Positions 25,142 to 34,200 of a stretch of DNA of 64,000 nt are shown here, one piece after another (the first letter of the stretch is position 1; each line of letters opens with the position of its first letter). The stretch is from Pseudomonadota bacterium (lineage in GTDB: Bacteria; Bdellovibrionota_B; Oligoflexia; Silvanigrellales; Silvanigrellaceae). The position numbers and the translations under genes were made by a program. The DNA is taken from positions 1-64,000 of the forward strand of contig RFOM01000005.1 of assembly GCA_009926615.1 (NCBI GenBank). The letters are read 5' to 3'. Below the pieces are notes generated by a model. It saw nothing but the letters and a program-made list of their open reading frames with translations, ran no database searches and was not told where the DNA came from.

Positions 25142-26246
25142 TTCGTGCCGGTGTGCTGTGGACTTCCCTCATCAAAGATCGGGTCGCCTCTTCACACTGA
25201 AGAATAAGATCGTGGCCCATCCAGCGCGTCAGCGCGAATCCCAGTCCCGCTGATGCCATGTGGCCGACAACCGGTACCCATTTGGCCAGCTCTTTGCCTG
25301 TCATGCGGGTGACCTGCCGTTTCAGGAGTGAGAGAATGAATTCCTTGGTGCCGTAAGCAATGAGTCTGTTGACAAGCGTAACCTGTGCCGAACTCAGGGG
25401 GGTGCGGCGGAGCTGTTTATGCATGTGCTCTTCGTCGAGTTTATAGCAGCGCAAAATCCATTGGTTCATTTTGACCAGTATCGCAACGTCGGCAACAATG
25501 TCCGCGCCGAAAACCGGATTGAAACCGTTCACTGCGGCCATACCTGCAAAGAGTGTGACGTGCCTTTCTGCAACTTCGCGTTTGCGGCGCAGCTGCCCGT
25601 CCGTATATGCCTTGACGGCAAATACGTATTTATCACGCCGTGCGTCGTCGAAGTCCTCCAGAAGCGAGTCTGAAAATGCGGGAAAATCGTATTCCTTGGG
25701 ATGCCGGTTTGAAATAAGCCAACAGTGGTGGGTTGAGCCGAATTTGCTTTCGAGATCCGAGCGCAACCGCGGAAGAACAAGTTCAGGTGATATTCCGTCG
25801 TGGACTGCGTTTTCGATGTCCTGATCGATCATTGTCCGGACGACGTGAATCTTTTTTCCGGTTCTGCTTTTAAGTTCATTGAGCAAATCCAGATCGCTTT
25901 CCAGAATTCGTTTGGAGACGACCAAAATAAAAGCGTCGTAGGTGTTGATTTTCATTGTGTCGAGATATTCGTCAAACGGAAATCGGGTCGTTCCGCCGCC
26001 GGGAAGATCAACAAAAATCAGTCCGTTGACATTGAATTCCTGTGCTTTTGTGGTTGTTTCAACGGCACCTGAAGCAGCAACCCGTTCGCCCACAAGTGCA
26101 TTCATCAAACTGGACTTGCCCGTGCCGGAACGTCCGAGCAGGGCTATTTTGACTTCCGTGTTGTCAAGGTTGTGCAGCTCGTGTTCAAAACGATCCGCAG
26201 CCCCCTTGCCGCTGAGAAATTCCCTGACGAGCTGAAAAACGTCCAT
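25116..26246 (-). CDS. IRG-like (interferon-inducible GTPase type) dynamin-related GTPase
   Basis: A 376-residue GTPase. The P-loop GRSGTGKSS is at 38-46, the switch II block VDLPGGGTTRFPFDEYLDTM starts at 79, and HVVRTMIDQD fits the RTKVD-type base-recognition motif. The order of motifs, YDAFILVVS after switch II, the later SNRHPKEYDFPAFSDSL, and an all-helical C-terminal part match the architecture of vertebrate immunity-related (p47) GTPases. ATG 26246 is chosen because it leaves an 11-base gap to the gene before it. Last gene of a three-gene operon with a lipoprotein and an outer-membrane-type protein. Role inferred only: membrane remodelling or defence. Confidence 0.85.
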   Translation of the reverse strand: MDVFQLVREFLSGKGAADRFEHELHNLDNTEVKIALLGRSGTGKSSLMNALVGERVAASGAVETTTKAQEFNVNGLIFVDLPGGGTTRFPFDEYLDTMKINTYDAFILVVSKRILESDLDLLNELKSRTGKKIHVVRTMIDQDIENAVHDGISPELVLPRLRSDLESKFGSTHHCWLISNRHPKEYDFPAFSDSLLEDFDDARRDKYVFAVKAYTDGQLRRKREVAERHVTLFAGMAAVNGFNPVFGADIVADVAILVKMNQWILRCYKLDEEHMHKQLRRTPLSSAQVTLVNRLIAYGTKEFILSLLKRQVTRMTGKELAKWVPVVGHMASAGLGFALTRWMGHDLILQCEEATRSLMREVHSTPARTSKSKHPV

Positions 26247-26257
26247 GGTCCGCCGTC

Positions 26258-27532
26258 CTAATCCCGCATCCACGGGGTGGGTAGAAAACTGATGAGCTGC
26301 AACTCGATAAATGATTCGTCAAAGGAGTTGAATCCCTTCAAAATTTGACTGGCGGCAATTTTGAGTCTCAAAGGAATCGGAAATTCGTCTCTTTTGAACA
26401 TGTCAATCGTCGAAAAATAGAGCCATAACGCATGCCCGTATTTTGTCTGTCCGGTTGAGTTCATCAAAGACCGGTAATTGCCGGCGAGCTGACCGCTGAG
26501 TGTGTCGCGTTCATGCTTTTTGAAAATCATTCTGTATTGCGGCTGAAACCAGTCGGCCTTCCATTGCAGGTGTCCCGTTACCTCCCAGCTCAATCCGGTC
26601 TGAATCTGTACCTTCGTTTTGCGCGAGGAGGAAATGATCGTCTCGTCGCTGAGCGGGATTCTCATGGTCTGCGATGAAGGCAGATACCCCGTGACGTTGG
26701 CATCGAGCCCCGCGGCAAAAGAGTCCGAGCTGACCGCAGGAGAGAGTGCAAGTCCGAGTCCCCACGCTCCCGTTCCGATGGACACATCGGAAAGAACATC
26801 CGGATGATCGGTATGTCCGGTCGGTGCGCTCGCGAACAGTTCGCTTTGCAAAGAATACCTGAGGCCGGTGGAATCGATGTTGTCCGGTGACAAATGCTCG
26901 GTCGTCAGACCAAAAATCAAATCGGCAAAATTGCGGTATCTCCAGCTGTCTACACCTGTATATCCGGCCGCTTCAATGCTTGCTTTAACGTCGCGTTCGC
27001 TCAGCTGTGAGGCTTTGCCCAGTCCGTCTTTGAGCTCCGTGTAGGCGAGGTCTCCCAGTTCATCACGAATGGCTGCGGCGTTGTTTTGTCCCGTCAAAGC
27101 AAATCGGGTGTTGACACTCAAATCCGCAATCGGAGCGGCAAAAAAAACTGTCGTGGCCCGGGGCAGCCCGATCGCAAGACCGAAATATTGAATATTGAGT
27201 TTGCCGCTGCCTCCGACATTGAGTGTCCCCAAATTCAGTTTACGCGCCAGAGCGTCATCGTAGCGCTTGAGTTCCTCGGCCAGCGACTGCAGTTTCGCTC
27301 CGCCTTCACCCCGCAGCAGGTGTTCACCGTCGAATGTCAGCTTTGCGCGGCTGCTCTGGGGAATGCGCACTCCTTTTTCGTTCCACGTCTTATCCTGCGG
27401 AGTGTAAGTCCGGTGTGTGGCAATGACCGCCATAACACCTTCGGGCACAACACTTGCGAACTGTGCAAGCGCCGCAGACGGACTGATCGTGAATAAAAAT
27501 GTCATAAGATTTTTGAGGGAAAATCCGCTCAT
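26258..27532 (-). CDS. Putative outer-membrane barrel protein
   Basis: A 424-residue exported protein with a signal peptide ending at AALAQF. The sequence is rich in alternating amphipathic strands (KLNIQYFGLAIGLPRATTVFF, then VQIQTGLSWEVTGHLQWKAD) with Gly/Asn/Asp turns. This is consistent with an outer-membrane beta barrel, possibly of the transporter or porin type. Its ATG overlaps the TGA of the upstream lipoprotein gene (ATGA at 27529-27532). It is followed by the IRG-like GTPase. Not assigned to a family. Confidence 0.7.
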   Translation of the reverse strand: MSGFSLKNLMTFLFTISPSAALAQFASVVPEGVMAVIATHRTYTPQDKTWNEKGVRIPQSSRAKLTFDGEHLLRGEGGAKLQSLAEELKRYDDALARKLNLGTLNVGGSGKLNIQYFGLAIGLPRATTVFFAAPIADLSVNTRFALTGQNNAAAIRDELGDLAYTELKDGLGKASQLSERDVKASIEAAGYTGVDSWRYRNFADLIFGLTTEHLSPDNIDSTGLRYSLQSELFASAPTGHTDHPDVLSDVSIGTGAWGLGLALSPAVSSDSFAAGLDANVTGYLPSSQTMRIPLSDETIISSSRKTKVQIQTGLSWEVTGHLQWKADWFQPQYRMIFKKHERDTLSGQLAGNYRSLMNSTGQTKYGHALWLYFSTIDMFKRDEFPIPLRLKIAASQILKGFNSFDESFIELQLISFLPTPWMRD

Positions 27533-29295
27533 TGCAGGATTCCCTTTTCGAAGGCGAGAAGTCGTTCCCCGGTTGTTTTGGCCAACGTTTTTAATTCCTC
27601 TCCGGCCTTTAAATCCGGATAGAATTTGATGAGCGCATCCGCCGCGGCTTTAGTCCAAATCTGCGGAGCCGCGGGATCTTTTGTGGCATCGAAACTGTTA
27701 TTTTCACGCATGCGGCGAAGAAATCCTGCAGCAAGCAGAGCAATGCGGTCGCGAAGATAGGCACTCGGCATGACCGAAGTCTCGGCGATTGTCAGTGCAT
27801 AAAGAACCTGCGCATGGTCACGCAGGGACATTTCTCCCGCCGAAGGGTCCCGCGGATTAATGTAAAGAGTCTGCGCCTGTTCGGGAGTTTCATTGGCTTT
27901 TGCCTGCACGGGTCCGGATATTTCGCCGAGAATTTTTTGAACGACAAGCTGGGCGGCGCGCAGCAGCGAGGGCGGCGCGCTTTTGAGCTGTTTTGCGGTT
28001 TCAGCGGAAACATTCAGGTCCGATACTGTTTTAAGTTCGCGGCTCCAGCCGGCAAGCGCCATCAGAAACAAGCTGAGTGTTTGCGGATCGGCCTTCTCGC
28101 GGACCGACAGAGTGTTTCCGCCTACCAGTTCGCCGTCGACAAACGATCTGACTGCACGCGACTTTTCGTCAATGAATCTTTCCGTGAGCAAAGCCTCCAG
28201 CGCGGGCAATACCAGCAGAGAAATCTGATACGATTCTTCAGGAATCAGAGCGGGAAAATAAGTTGTAAATGCTCCGCGGTTCAGAGGACGCAGGCGGTTG
28301 AGCAATTTGGCCGAGACCCACCACTGAACAGCCTGTTCTGCCAAAGTCACGGATGCCGGTTGCCAGTTCCATCGTTCACCGCCGAAACGCGCGAGAGTGA
28401 GAGAAACGTTGCTGTTAAGCGTGAGGTTTAATTCACCGGTCAGGAACCTGACCTGATTGTAGGCTTTTCTCGGATCAAACGGTCCGGGATTGTTGATTTG
28501 CAAATCAACGGGAATTGTCAGGCCGCCCCATGAACTTCCGTTTTCGCTGCCTGCCAGTCCAAAAAGATACTCGGCCTCTGCGAGTGATCTCAGCAGCTCA
28601 TGCCAAAGCAGTCCTGCATCTTTGGACGCTGCCCGTTCGGGACTCCATGGCCCGCCGCTGCCAAGAACAAGCGCCCAGCGGGTAAAGACATCAATCATCC
28701 GGACCATCCGGCCGGACACGGATGGATTTGTCGCCGGCAGCGGCACAAAGCTGTCCAGTTGTAAAACGGGCAACGTCGGCTGAGCTGCCCAGGTTGTTTC
28801 GGCCGGCTTTATTTTTTCCAAAAGTCCCTGACTGATTTCCTCGGAAATTTTCTGTTCGTCCGCAAATAATCCGCCGACAATGTTGTCCAAAGGCCGCGGT
28901 ACGACGTTGAGTATTTTGAGCTGCGGGTTGTCAAGAATTTCTTTCCGCACAGCCGGTGTCAGTGCCTGAGGAAGAGCTCCGCGAAATTCGTTGATCGAAG
29001 TGACGAGTCTGGTTTGCAGAGCCGGAAGACATTCACAGGCTGCCAGCGCAACATAAAGGTCGTGCAGCGAAACGTCATTCAGGCGTGAACCCAAGGCTGT
29101 GCGCGGGCTCGGCGCAGTTGTTCCTGTCAGCCCAAATTGTGCAGGATAGGGAAGCGGATCGGCCGGTACGGCGGGTGTGGCCGTTTTGGGTATTTGAGCC
29201 GGAGCCGAAACAGGCAAAACCTTGCGGATGCATGCCGGATACATTCCTGATGCGGTCACCAGACAAAGCAATGTTGTCAGCCGTTTGTGTTTCAC
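27529..29295 (-). CDS. Large helical lipoprotein
   Basis: A 588-residue lipoprotein. The start is GTG 29293-29295 with GGGAG upstream. The signal peptide ends at SGMYPAC. A Pro-rich linker (residues about 30-60) leads to a mostly helical domain rich in Leu/Ala repeats, in which WHELLRSLAEAEYLFGLAG and LRDHAQVLYALTIAETSVMP recall alpha-helical solenoids or thioesterase-like bundles. No catalytic motif was recognised. First gene of the lipoprotein / outer-membrane / GTPase operon; it begins 72 bases after the end of purM, so read-through from the purine operon is possible. Confidence 0.7.
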   Translation of the reverse strand: MKHKRLTTLLCLVTASGMYPACIRKVLPVSAPAQIPKTATPAVPADPLPYPAQFGLTGTTAPSPRTALGSRLNDVSLHDLYVALAACECLPALQTRLVTSINEFRGALPQALTPAVRKEILDNPQLKILNVVPRPLDNIVGGLFADEQKISEEISQGLLEKIKPAETTWAAQPTLPVLQLDSFVPLPATNPSVSGRMVRMIDVFTRWALVLGSGGPWSPERAASKDAGLLWHELLRSLAEAEYLFGLAGSENGSSWGGLTIPVDLQINNPGPFDPRKAYNQVRFLTGELNLTLNSNVSLTLARFGGERWNWQPASVTLAEQAVQWWVSAKLLNRLRPLNRGAFTTYFPALIPEESYQISLLVLPALEALLTERFIDEKSRAVRSFVDGELVGGNTLSVREKADPQTLSLFLMALAGWSRELKTVSDLNVSAETAKQLKSAPPSLLRAAQLVVQKILGEISGPVQAKANETPEQAQTLYINPRDPSAGEMSLRDHAQVLYALTIAETSVMPSAYLRDRIALLAAGFLRRMRENNSFDATKDPAAPQIWTKAAADALIKFYPDLKAGEELKTLAKTTGERLLAFEKGILQ

Positions 29296-29367
29296 CTCAA
29301 ACTCCCATGCCGTGGTGTTTTCGGCATCGGACAGCGAGACTCAAACAGGCAATTTTTGCCGTGTCTG

Positions 29368-30354
29368 TTACGCCGCGCGGATGATTTGGCCGCACACGAA
29401 TGCCTGCGGAAGTGCGGCCAGAACCAACTGTGCAGCATGCGGTGAGACAACAAAAACGTAACCGAGACCCATATTCCAGACCGTGAAGGCCTCATCTTCC
29501 GAAACGTCGCCGGCCCGGGCGATGAGCCGGATGACAGGCGGACACGGAATCGCGGCGCGATCGATGCTGTAGGTCAGGCCATCCGGAAGGACCCGCTGAA
29601 TGTTGCGCAGTCCTCCTCCGGTGATGTGTGCCATGGCCTTGACCGGTGCCTGCCCGAGTACTTTTTGAACGGCCTTCGGATACAGGATTGTCGGGTGAGT
29701 GAGAGCTTCGCCCAAAGACTGTCCGTCGAGAAGATCGTATTGGACATCCAGTTTCAGATTTTGATCGGCAACAATTTTACGGACCAGTGAAAAGCCGTTG
29801 GCATGGAATCCTGAACTCGGGAGTCCGACGATCACATCGCCTGCTTCGGTTTTCCGGCCGTCAACAAGAGCGTTTCGGTGAACTTCGCCGACCGCAAATC
29901 CGGCAATATCGAACTTCGGAGGCTGGTAAAAGCCGGGCATTTCGGCTGTTTCACCGCCCAGCAAAACGCATCCTCCGGCAACACATGCTTTTTGAATGCC
30001 GGAAATCACGCGGTGAGCCAGATTCACATCAAGTTTCCCGCATGCAAAGTAGTCGAGAAAGAATAGCGGACGTGCTCCGCAGACAACGAGATCATTGACG
30101 CTCATCGCGACAAGATCCTGACCCAAATCTTCAAGACGGTTCATCTGAAGACTCAGTTCAATTTTGGTTCCCACGCCGTCCGTGCAACCCACCAGAAAAC
30201 GCTCTTCATCGAGCGGAAAAAGTCCGGCAAAGCCGCCGATGGCCGGATTGGCCGCGCGAATTTTTTCGACGAGGTCTTCTCCTGCAGCAATGTCCACGCC
30301 TGCGCGGGTGTATGCAGGAGCAAGCGGCTGTGCATTTTTTTGAATGTCGGTCAT
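29368..30354 (-). CDS. purM: Phosphoribosylformylglycinamidine cyclo-ligase (AIR synthetase)
   Basis: A 328-residue enzyme for the fifth step of purine synthesis, FGAM + ATP to AIR. The sequence has YTRAGVDIAAGEDLVEKI at the N-terminus, GCTDGVGTKIEL, MSVNDLVVCGARPLFFLDYF, LLGGETAEMPG and AHITGGGLRNIQRVLP, all diagnostic. Length is normal. Its ATG overlaps the purN stop (30351-30354). It is the last gene of the ten-gene purine operon. Confidence 0.96.
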   Translation of the reverse strand: MTDIQKNAQPLAPAYTRAGVDIAAGEDLVEKIRAANPAIGGFAGLFPLDEERFLVGCTDGVGTKIELSLQMNRLEDLGQDLVAMSVNDLVVCGARPLFFLDYFACGKLDVNLAHRVISGIQKACVAGGCVLLGGETAEMPGFYQPPKFDIAGFAVGEVHRNALVDGRKTEAGDVIVGLPSSGFHANGFSLVRKIVADQNLKLDVQYDLLDGQSLGEALTHPTILYPKAVQKVLGQAPVKAMAHITGGGLRNIQRVLPDGLTYSIDRAAIPCPPVIRLIARAGDVSEDEAFTVWNMGLGYVFVVSPHAAQLVLAALPQAFVCGQIIRAA

Positions 30355-30926
30355 TGCAAAGGCCTCCTTCGGGTCAGTGTGTCGATGGCTTCGAGAACGG
30401 CCGAAACTTCCTGCGGATGGGCACGTTCTCTCAATGTTTCAAAAGTGTCGTCGGGATAAACGTCAAGAGTTCTGTATGACACGACGGGTCCTGAATCGAG
30501 CTCGGGAGTCACCCGATGCACCGTGATGCCCCAGCGCGGAACTTTTGTGTCCAGCGCGTAATTCAGTCCGTGTGCCCCTTTGTAAAGGCTCAGCGGAGCG
30601 GGATGCAGGTTGATGATTTCGCTTTCGGGCCATTTCGTTCTGAGTTGTTTCAGAAATTCAGACGACAGTATCCTCATGTAGCCGAGCAGCACGATTAGTT
30701 GAAAATTCCCGCACGACTCAAGTTCTTTGAGAATCTGTTTTTCGTGCGACAACCGGTCGGGAAAAGAGTTCCTGTCGACACAGCGCGCACGGACCAGCAG
30801 TCTTTGCGCCCTTTGAATGACGGGAGCATCGGGCATGTCACAAATCAGATCGGAGACGTGCTGTCCGAGAATACGCACGACCGCCTCAAAAGTCCGGCCT
30901 TGTCCGCTGCACAGGGCGACAATCAT
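30351..30926 (-). CDS. purN: Phosphoribosylglycinamide formyltransferase
   Basis: A 191-residue enzyme for the third step of purine synthesis: GAR plus 10-formyl-THF to FGAR. Catalytic motif NLHPAPLSLYKGAHG with His, and GITVHRVTPELDSGPVV with the catalytic Asp, are intact. ATG 30924-30926 overlaps the TGA of the purC-purD gene (ATGA); a longer frame start with TTG at 30962 is less likely. The N-terminus MIVALCSGQG is typical. Length fits the family. Confidence 0.93.
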   Translation of the reverse strand: MIVALCSGQGRTFEAVVRILGQHVSDLICDMPDAPVIQRAQRLLVRARCVDRNSFPDRLSHEKQILKELESCGNFQLIVLLGYMRILSSEFLKQLRTKWPESEIINLHPAPLSLYKGAHGLNYALDTKVPRWGITVHRVTPELDSGPVVSYRTLDVYPDDTFETLRERAHPQEVSAVLEAIDTLTRRRPLQ

Positions 30927-33373
30927 TTCGCTGCCGGAGCTCCGTTCAGGTTGGGAAAACAAATATCCCGACGAAAGTGGGGAATGGCTGAATTTTCACC
31001 GGCAAACCGGATTTGCGGTACGACATTGTAGCAGCTGCGGACGGCTTGTTCCTTATGCGCGGCGGCAGACAAAACTCCGCCGATTCGTCCTGCCGATGTG
31101 GAATTGCCTGCGTCAACACCGGAGGGAATCCAGTTGCAGCCGGCTTTCATATTTTCCGGAATCTGAAGGGTGCGGCGCGGAGCGCTGCCGTTGGGATACT
31201 CAGGCGAAGCAACGACGACAAAGCAACGCTGAAGGCCGTCGTGGCGCACGACGTTGGGTTGAAGGTTCTGAGCCCACGGATTTCCGCTCCAAGGCAGATT
31301 CAATGAAGTCAGCCACATGTTCAGAAGCAAATCCCGGCCCAGACCGGGAAGAATGACCTGAGTTTCGGGATCACCGAGCCGGCAGTTGAATTCGAGGACC
31401 TGAGCAAAGTTGTTGTCATCAACCATGAGTCCGGCAAACAGAAATCCGCTGTAGGGTTTTCCTTCTGATGCAAGAGTTTTGAGAGTTTTGCGGAAAATAT
31501 CCCTGACCTGCTCGTCAAGCTCGGGCGACAGCGGGACCGGACACACCGACCCCATGCCGCCGGTGTTGGGACCGCTCTGTCCGTCGTTGCGGCGCTTGAA
31601 GTCCTGTGCGTAAGGCAACAGACAAAATTCTTCGCCGTGACACAACGCAATTGCCGAAATTTCGCGGCCGGGGAGAAGTTTTTCAACCAGAAACTGAGGC
31701 TCTCCGATCCGGCGGGTGTATGTGTCAACCGCAAGACGACCCGCCAAATCCGCACTCCAAGCAGCAAGATTTTCGCTGAAATGTTCAATGGCCTGTTTGC
31801 GCTCGTTCTCGTTGAAAACCAGACAAACACCCTTGCCCGCAGCAAGAGATTCGTACTTGAGAACGTACGGGTACTGATCCAAAACGGCGTGTGCGGGAGG
31901 TTTTCCGCCGTCGGTTTTTTCGACCAGTGATTTGAGTTCTGCCCAGCCGGCCGTCCATGCCTCTGCCGTCGGACAGGCTGCGCGCTGCAGTATTTCTTTG
32001 GTATAGATCTTGGAGGACTCGAGCATGGCTCCGGCAAGATCGGGAGCAAGACACGGAATCCCTGCGGTCCTTAACTTTTCTGCCAAACCCTGAGCAATCG
32101 GGATTTCCGGACCAAAGACTGCCCAGCCGATTTTATGGGTTTTGCAGAATTCAACCAGCTGATCTGAGCTTAGCTTGTTTAAAGATGCTTTTTTGCCGCC
32201 GTTCCAGCTTTCGCGCCCGGGAAAGCAATAAACGACATCGACTTCTGCGGCCTTTTCAATGAAAGACGCGAGCGTATAGTCGCGCCCGCCGTTACCGATG
32301 ACCAGCACCTTGGACGGCAGGCGCTGACGCGCTTCCGCGCTGCGCACAGAGTTGGGGTCAACGGGCCAGGGCTGAAGGTGCGCCGAAACAACATCCCAAG
32401 GTGTGAGTTCCGGAAACAGACGTGCAAAAAGTTTTTTATATTGTCCGGAAAGACCGGCGGCGAGCGACTCACTGAAGGAATCCGACTGCCAGAAAGGTCT
32501 GAGCACAAACGGTGAGTTTTTTTCCGGTTCCGGAGCATTTTTCAAAAACGCGGATTCTTCGCGCTGAACAATTTCGCGCAGCCACTCCTTGGAAAGATGT
32601 TCAATTTTTCCTGAGCGGAAGAGTTCAAGATCAACATAGCGTGACGCATCGGGTGTGTGAATTTCGTCGGCCAGCATGAGTTGACGTTTTTCATCAAGGG
32701 CAAATTCATACTTGGTGTCGAGCAGCAGCAGCCCCGATTTTTCAGAAATTTCCTGACCGCGATCAAAAAGTTTCAAGGCGGCATCGGTCACTTGTGAAAG
32801 CAGATTTTGCGCCTGATCGGGTGACTTGAAAATAGAGCTCGCGTCTTCGGCAGTGGCAGTCGCGGGTTCATCCGTGTTCAGTGCGTTCAGCCATTGCTCA
32901 AGGTGCAGAGTCGCTTGGGCCGGCGTTACCGTTTCATCGTGTCCGAATGCAGCCTTTGTCGTGAAGGTGACAATGGGTTTTGAAAAACGGGCATGCTGAG
33001 CAAGACCATCAGGCAGTTCGACACCGAAAACCTGTCTGACTTCGGCGGGTCCGGACGCGGAATAGGTTTTCCAGAGGCTTCCCGAAAGTGTGCAGCGGAC
33101 AATGACCTCCAGCGGAAGGACTTTGCCTGACCTGACGAGCATGCTTTGTGCATCGAGGCATCCGATAAAATGATTCGGGATAATGTCGCGCGTGTTGATA
33201 AAAAAGAACACGGAAATCGCCTGCAGAATTTGACCTTTGCTTTCAACGTCAAAGGGTAGAACGCAGTCGAAAGCCGAAATTCTCGGAGTCGAAGTCAGAA
33301 TGCGTTCTCTTTTGCTGATTGCCGTATTGATTCTTACTTTTCCGAACTGCACTTCAAGTTGACTGCTTGTCAT
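30923..33373 (-). CDS. purCD: PurC-PurD fusion: SAICAR synthetase plus GAR synthetase
   Basis: One 816-residue protein. Residues about 1-335 are SAICAR synthetase, with TSTPRISAFDCVLPF at the N-terminus and LLLDTKYEFALDEKRQLMLA followed by ADEIHTPDASRY in the active site. Residues about 354-816 are glycinamide ribonucleotide synthetase, an ATP-grasp enzyme: VLVIGNGGRDYTL, GQSGPNTGGMGSVCP, and LEFNCRLGDPETQ. The GNGGRDY block differs from the usual GGREHA by two residues. The frame is continuous with no stop. The two domains catalyse non-adjacent steps (8 and 2). Start ATG 33371-33373 overlaps the pyrF TGA. Confidence 0.94.
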   Translation of the reverse strand: MTSSQLEVQFGKVRINTAISKRERILTSTPRISAFDCVLPFDVESKGQILQAISVFFFINTRDIIPNHFIGCLDAQSMLVRSGKVLPLEVIVRCTLSGSLWKTYSASGPAEVRQVFGVELPDGLAQHARFSKPIVTFTTKAAFGHDETVTPAQATLHLEQWLNALNTDEPATATAEDASSIFKSPDQAQNLLSQVTDAALKLFDRGQEISEKSGLLLLDTKYEFALDEKRQLMLADEIHTPDASRYVDLELFRSGKIEHLSKEWLREIVQREESAFLKNAPEPEKNSPFVLRPFWQSDSFSESLAAGLSGQYKKLFARLFPELTPWDVVSAHLQPWPVDPNSVRSAEARQRLPSKVLVIGNGGRDYTLASFIEKAAEVDVVYCFPGRESWNGGKKASLNKLSSDQLVEFCKTHKIGWAVFGPEIPIAQGLAEKLRTAGIPCLAPDLAGAMLESSKIYTKEILQRAACPTAEAWTAGWAELKSLVEKTDGGKPPAHAVLDQYPYVLKYESLAAGKGVCLVFNENERKQAIEHFSENLAAWSADLAGRLAVDTYTRRIGEPQFLVEKLLPGREISAIALCHGEEFCLLPYAQDFKRRNDGQSGPNTGGMGSVCPVPLSPELDEQVRDIFRKTLKTLASEGKPYSGFLFAGLMVDDNNFAQVLEFNCRLGDPETQVILPGLGRDLLLNMWLTSLNLPWSGNPWAQNLQPNVVRHDGLQRCFVVVASPEYPNGSAPRRTLQIPENMKAGCNWIPSGVDAGNSTSAGRIGGVLSAAAHKEQAVRSCYNVVPQIRFAGENSAIPHFRRDICFPNLNGAPAAK

Positions 33374-34200
33374 GACATACTCCGCGGCTGGGTCAGCAGG
33401 CTGGTCAGTTCTGCCTGAACAGATTCGTACCGGTTTTTCATTTCGGCAGGTTTCAAATTGCCGCCTTCGCAAACGGCGCGGCTGATGGGCAGCAAAATTT
33501 CCTGCTCAAATCCTTTTGTCTGAGTGACAGCCTGCTTGAGGGAAACGCCCTGCGCACCGACTCCGGGCATCAGCAGCGGCAGTTTTGAGTCGCGAATTCT
33601 TTCAACCGCAAGTGCATCTGTTCTGTTTGCACCGATCACAAGACCAATATGCGGAGCGAGTTTGCCGGACGCATCAAGGGCCAGATGCGCATCCGTGCAG
33701 GTGTCGGCAATCTCAGACAAAGAATTTTGCAGTTTGCTGAGCCGTTTTTGCGGGAATTCGCTTGTCGCACCGAGCACAAAAACGCGGCTTCGGGCTCCCC
33801 GCAGAGCGAGAGCCTTTTGCAAAGACGAGCCGATCACATGCTCGCCCATGAACGGGTTGATTGTAACTCCGTCAACGCGCAGGTGATCAAAGGCAAAATC
33901 GAGGTACTGATTGAGGCTGTTGCCTATCTCTCCGAATTTGCCGTCCAGCAAAATTGAAGTTCTACCGCTCAGCTGTTCGCACGCGAGTTCGAGTTTGTCG
34001 ATTCCGAGCCGTCCCCAGCGGATGAAAAAGGCGAGGTTGATTTTGACCCAAGCCGGCTTTTCTTCCAGCAGTTCGAACATTTCAAAGTGGTTTTCGACGC
34101 AGTCGAGCCAGTCTTTTTGCAGTCCGGAACGCGGCAGGGGATCAATCCCCAAGCACAGAATTCGCGGTCCGCTGATTTGGCCGCCGGTTTGGGCACTCAT
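33370..34200 (-). CDS. pyrF: Orotidine 5'-phosphate decarboxylase, type 2-like
   Basis: A 276-residue TIM-barrel protein that decarboxylates OMP to UMP. The order of blocks fits the longer PyrF subfamily: LGIDPLPRS, VKINLAFF (Lys 53), LLDGKFGEIGNS (86-95), GVTINPFMGEHVI and LLMPGVGAQGVS. The catalytic DxKxxD motif reads D86-G-K88-F-G-E91, with Glu in place of the second Asp; see findings. The ATG overlaps the purK stop. A pyrimidine gene inside a purine operon is unusual. If the Asp-to-Glu change blocks catalysis, this could be a relative with another role. Confidence 0.85.
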   Translation of the reverse strand: MSAQTGGQISGPRILCLGIDPLPRSGLQKDWLDCVENHFEMFELLEEKPAWVKINLAFFIRWGRLGIDKLELACEQLSGRTSILLDGKFGEIGNSLNQYLDFAFDHLRVDGVTINPFMGEHVIGSSLQKALALRGARSRVFVLGATSEFPQKRLSKLQNSLSEIADTCTDAHLALDASGKLAPHIGLVIGANRTDALAVERIRDSKLPLLMPGVGAQGVSLKQAVTQTKGFEQEILLPISRAVCEGGNLKPAEMKNRYESVQAELTSLLTQPRSMS

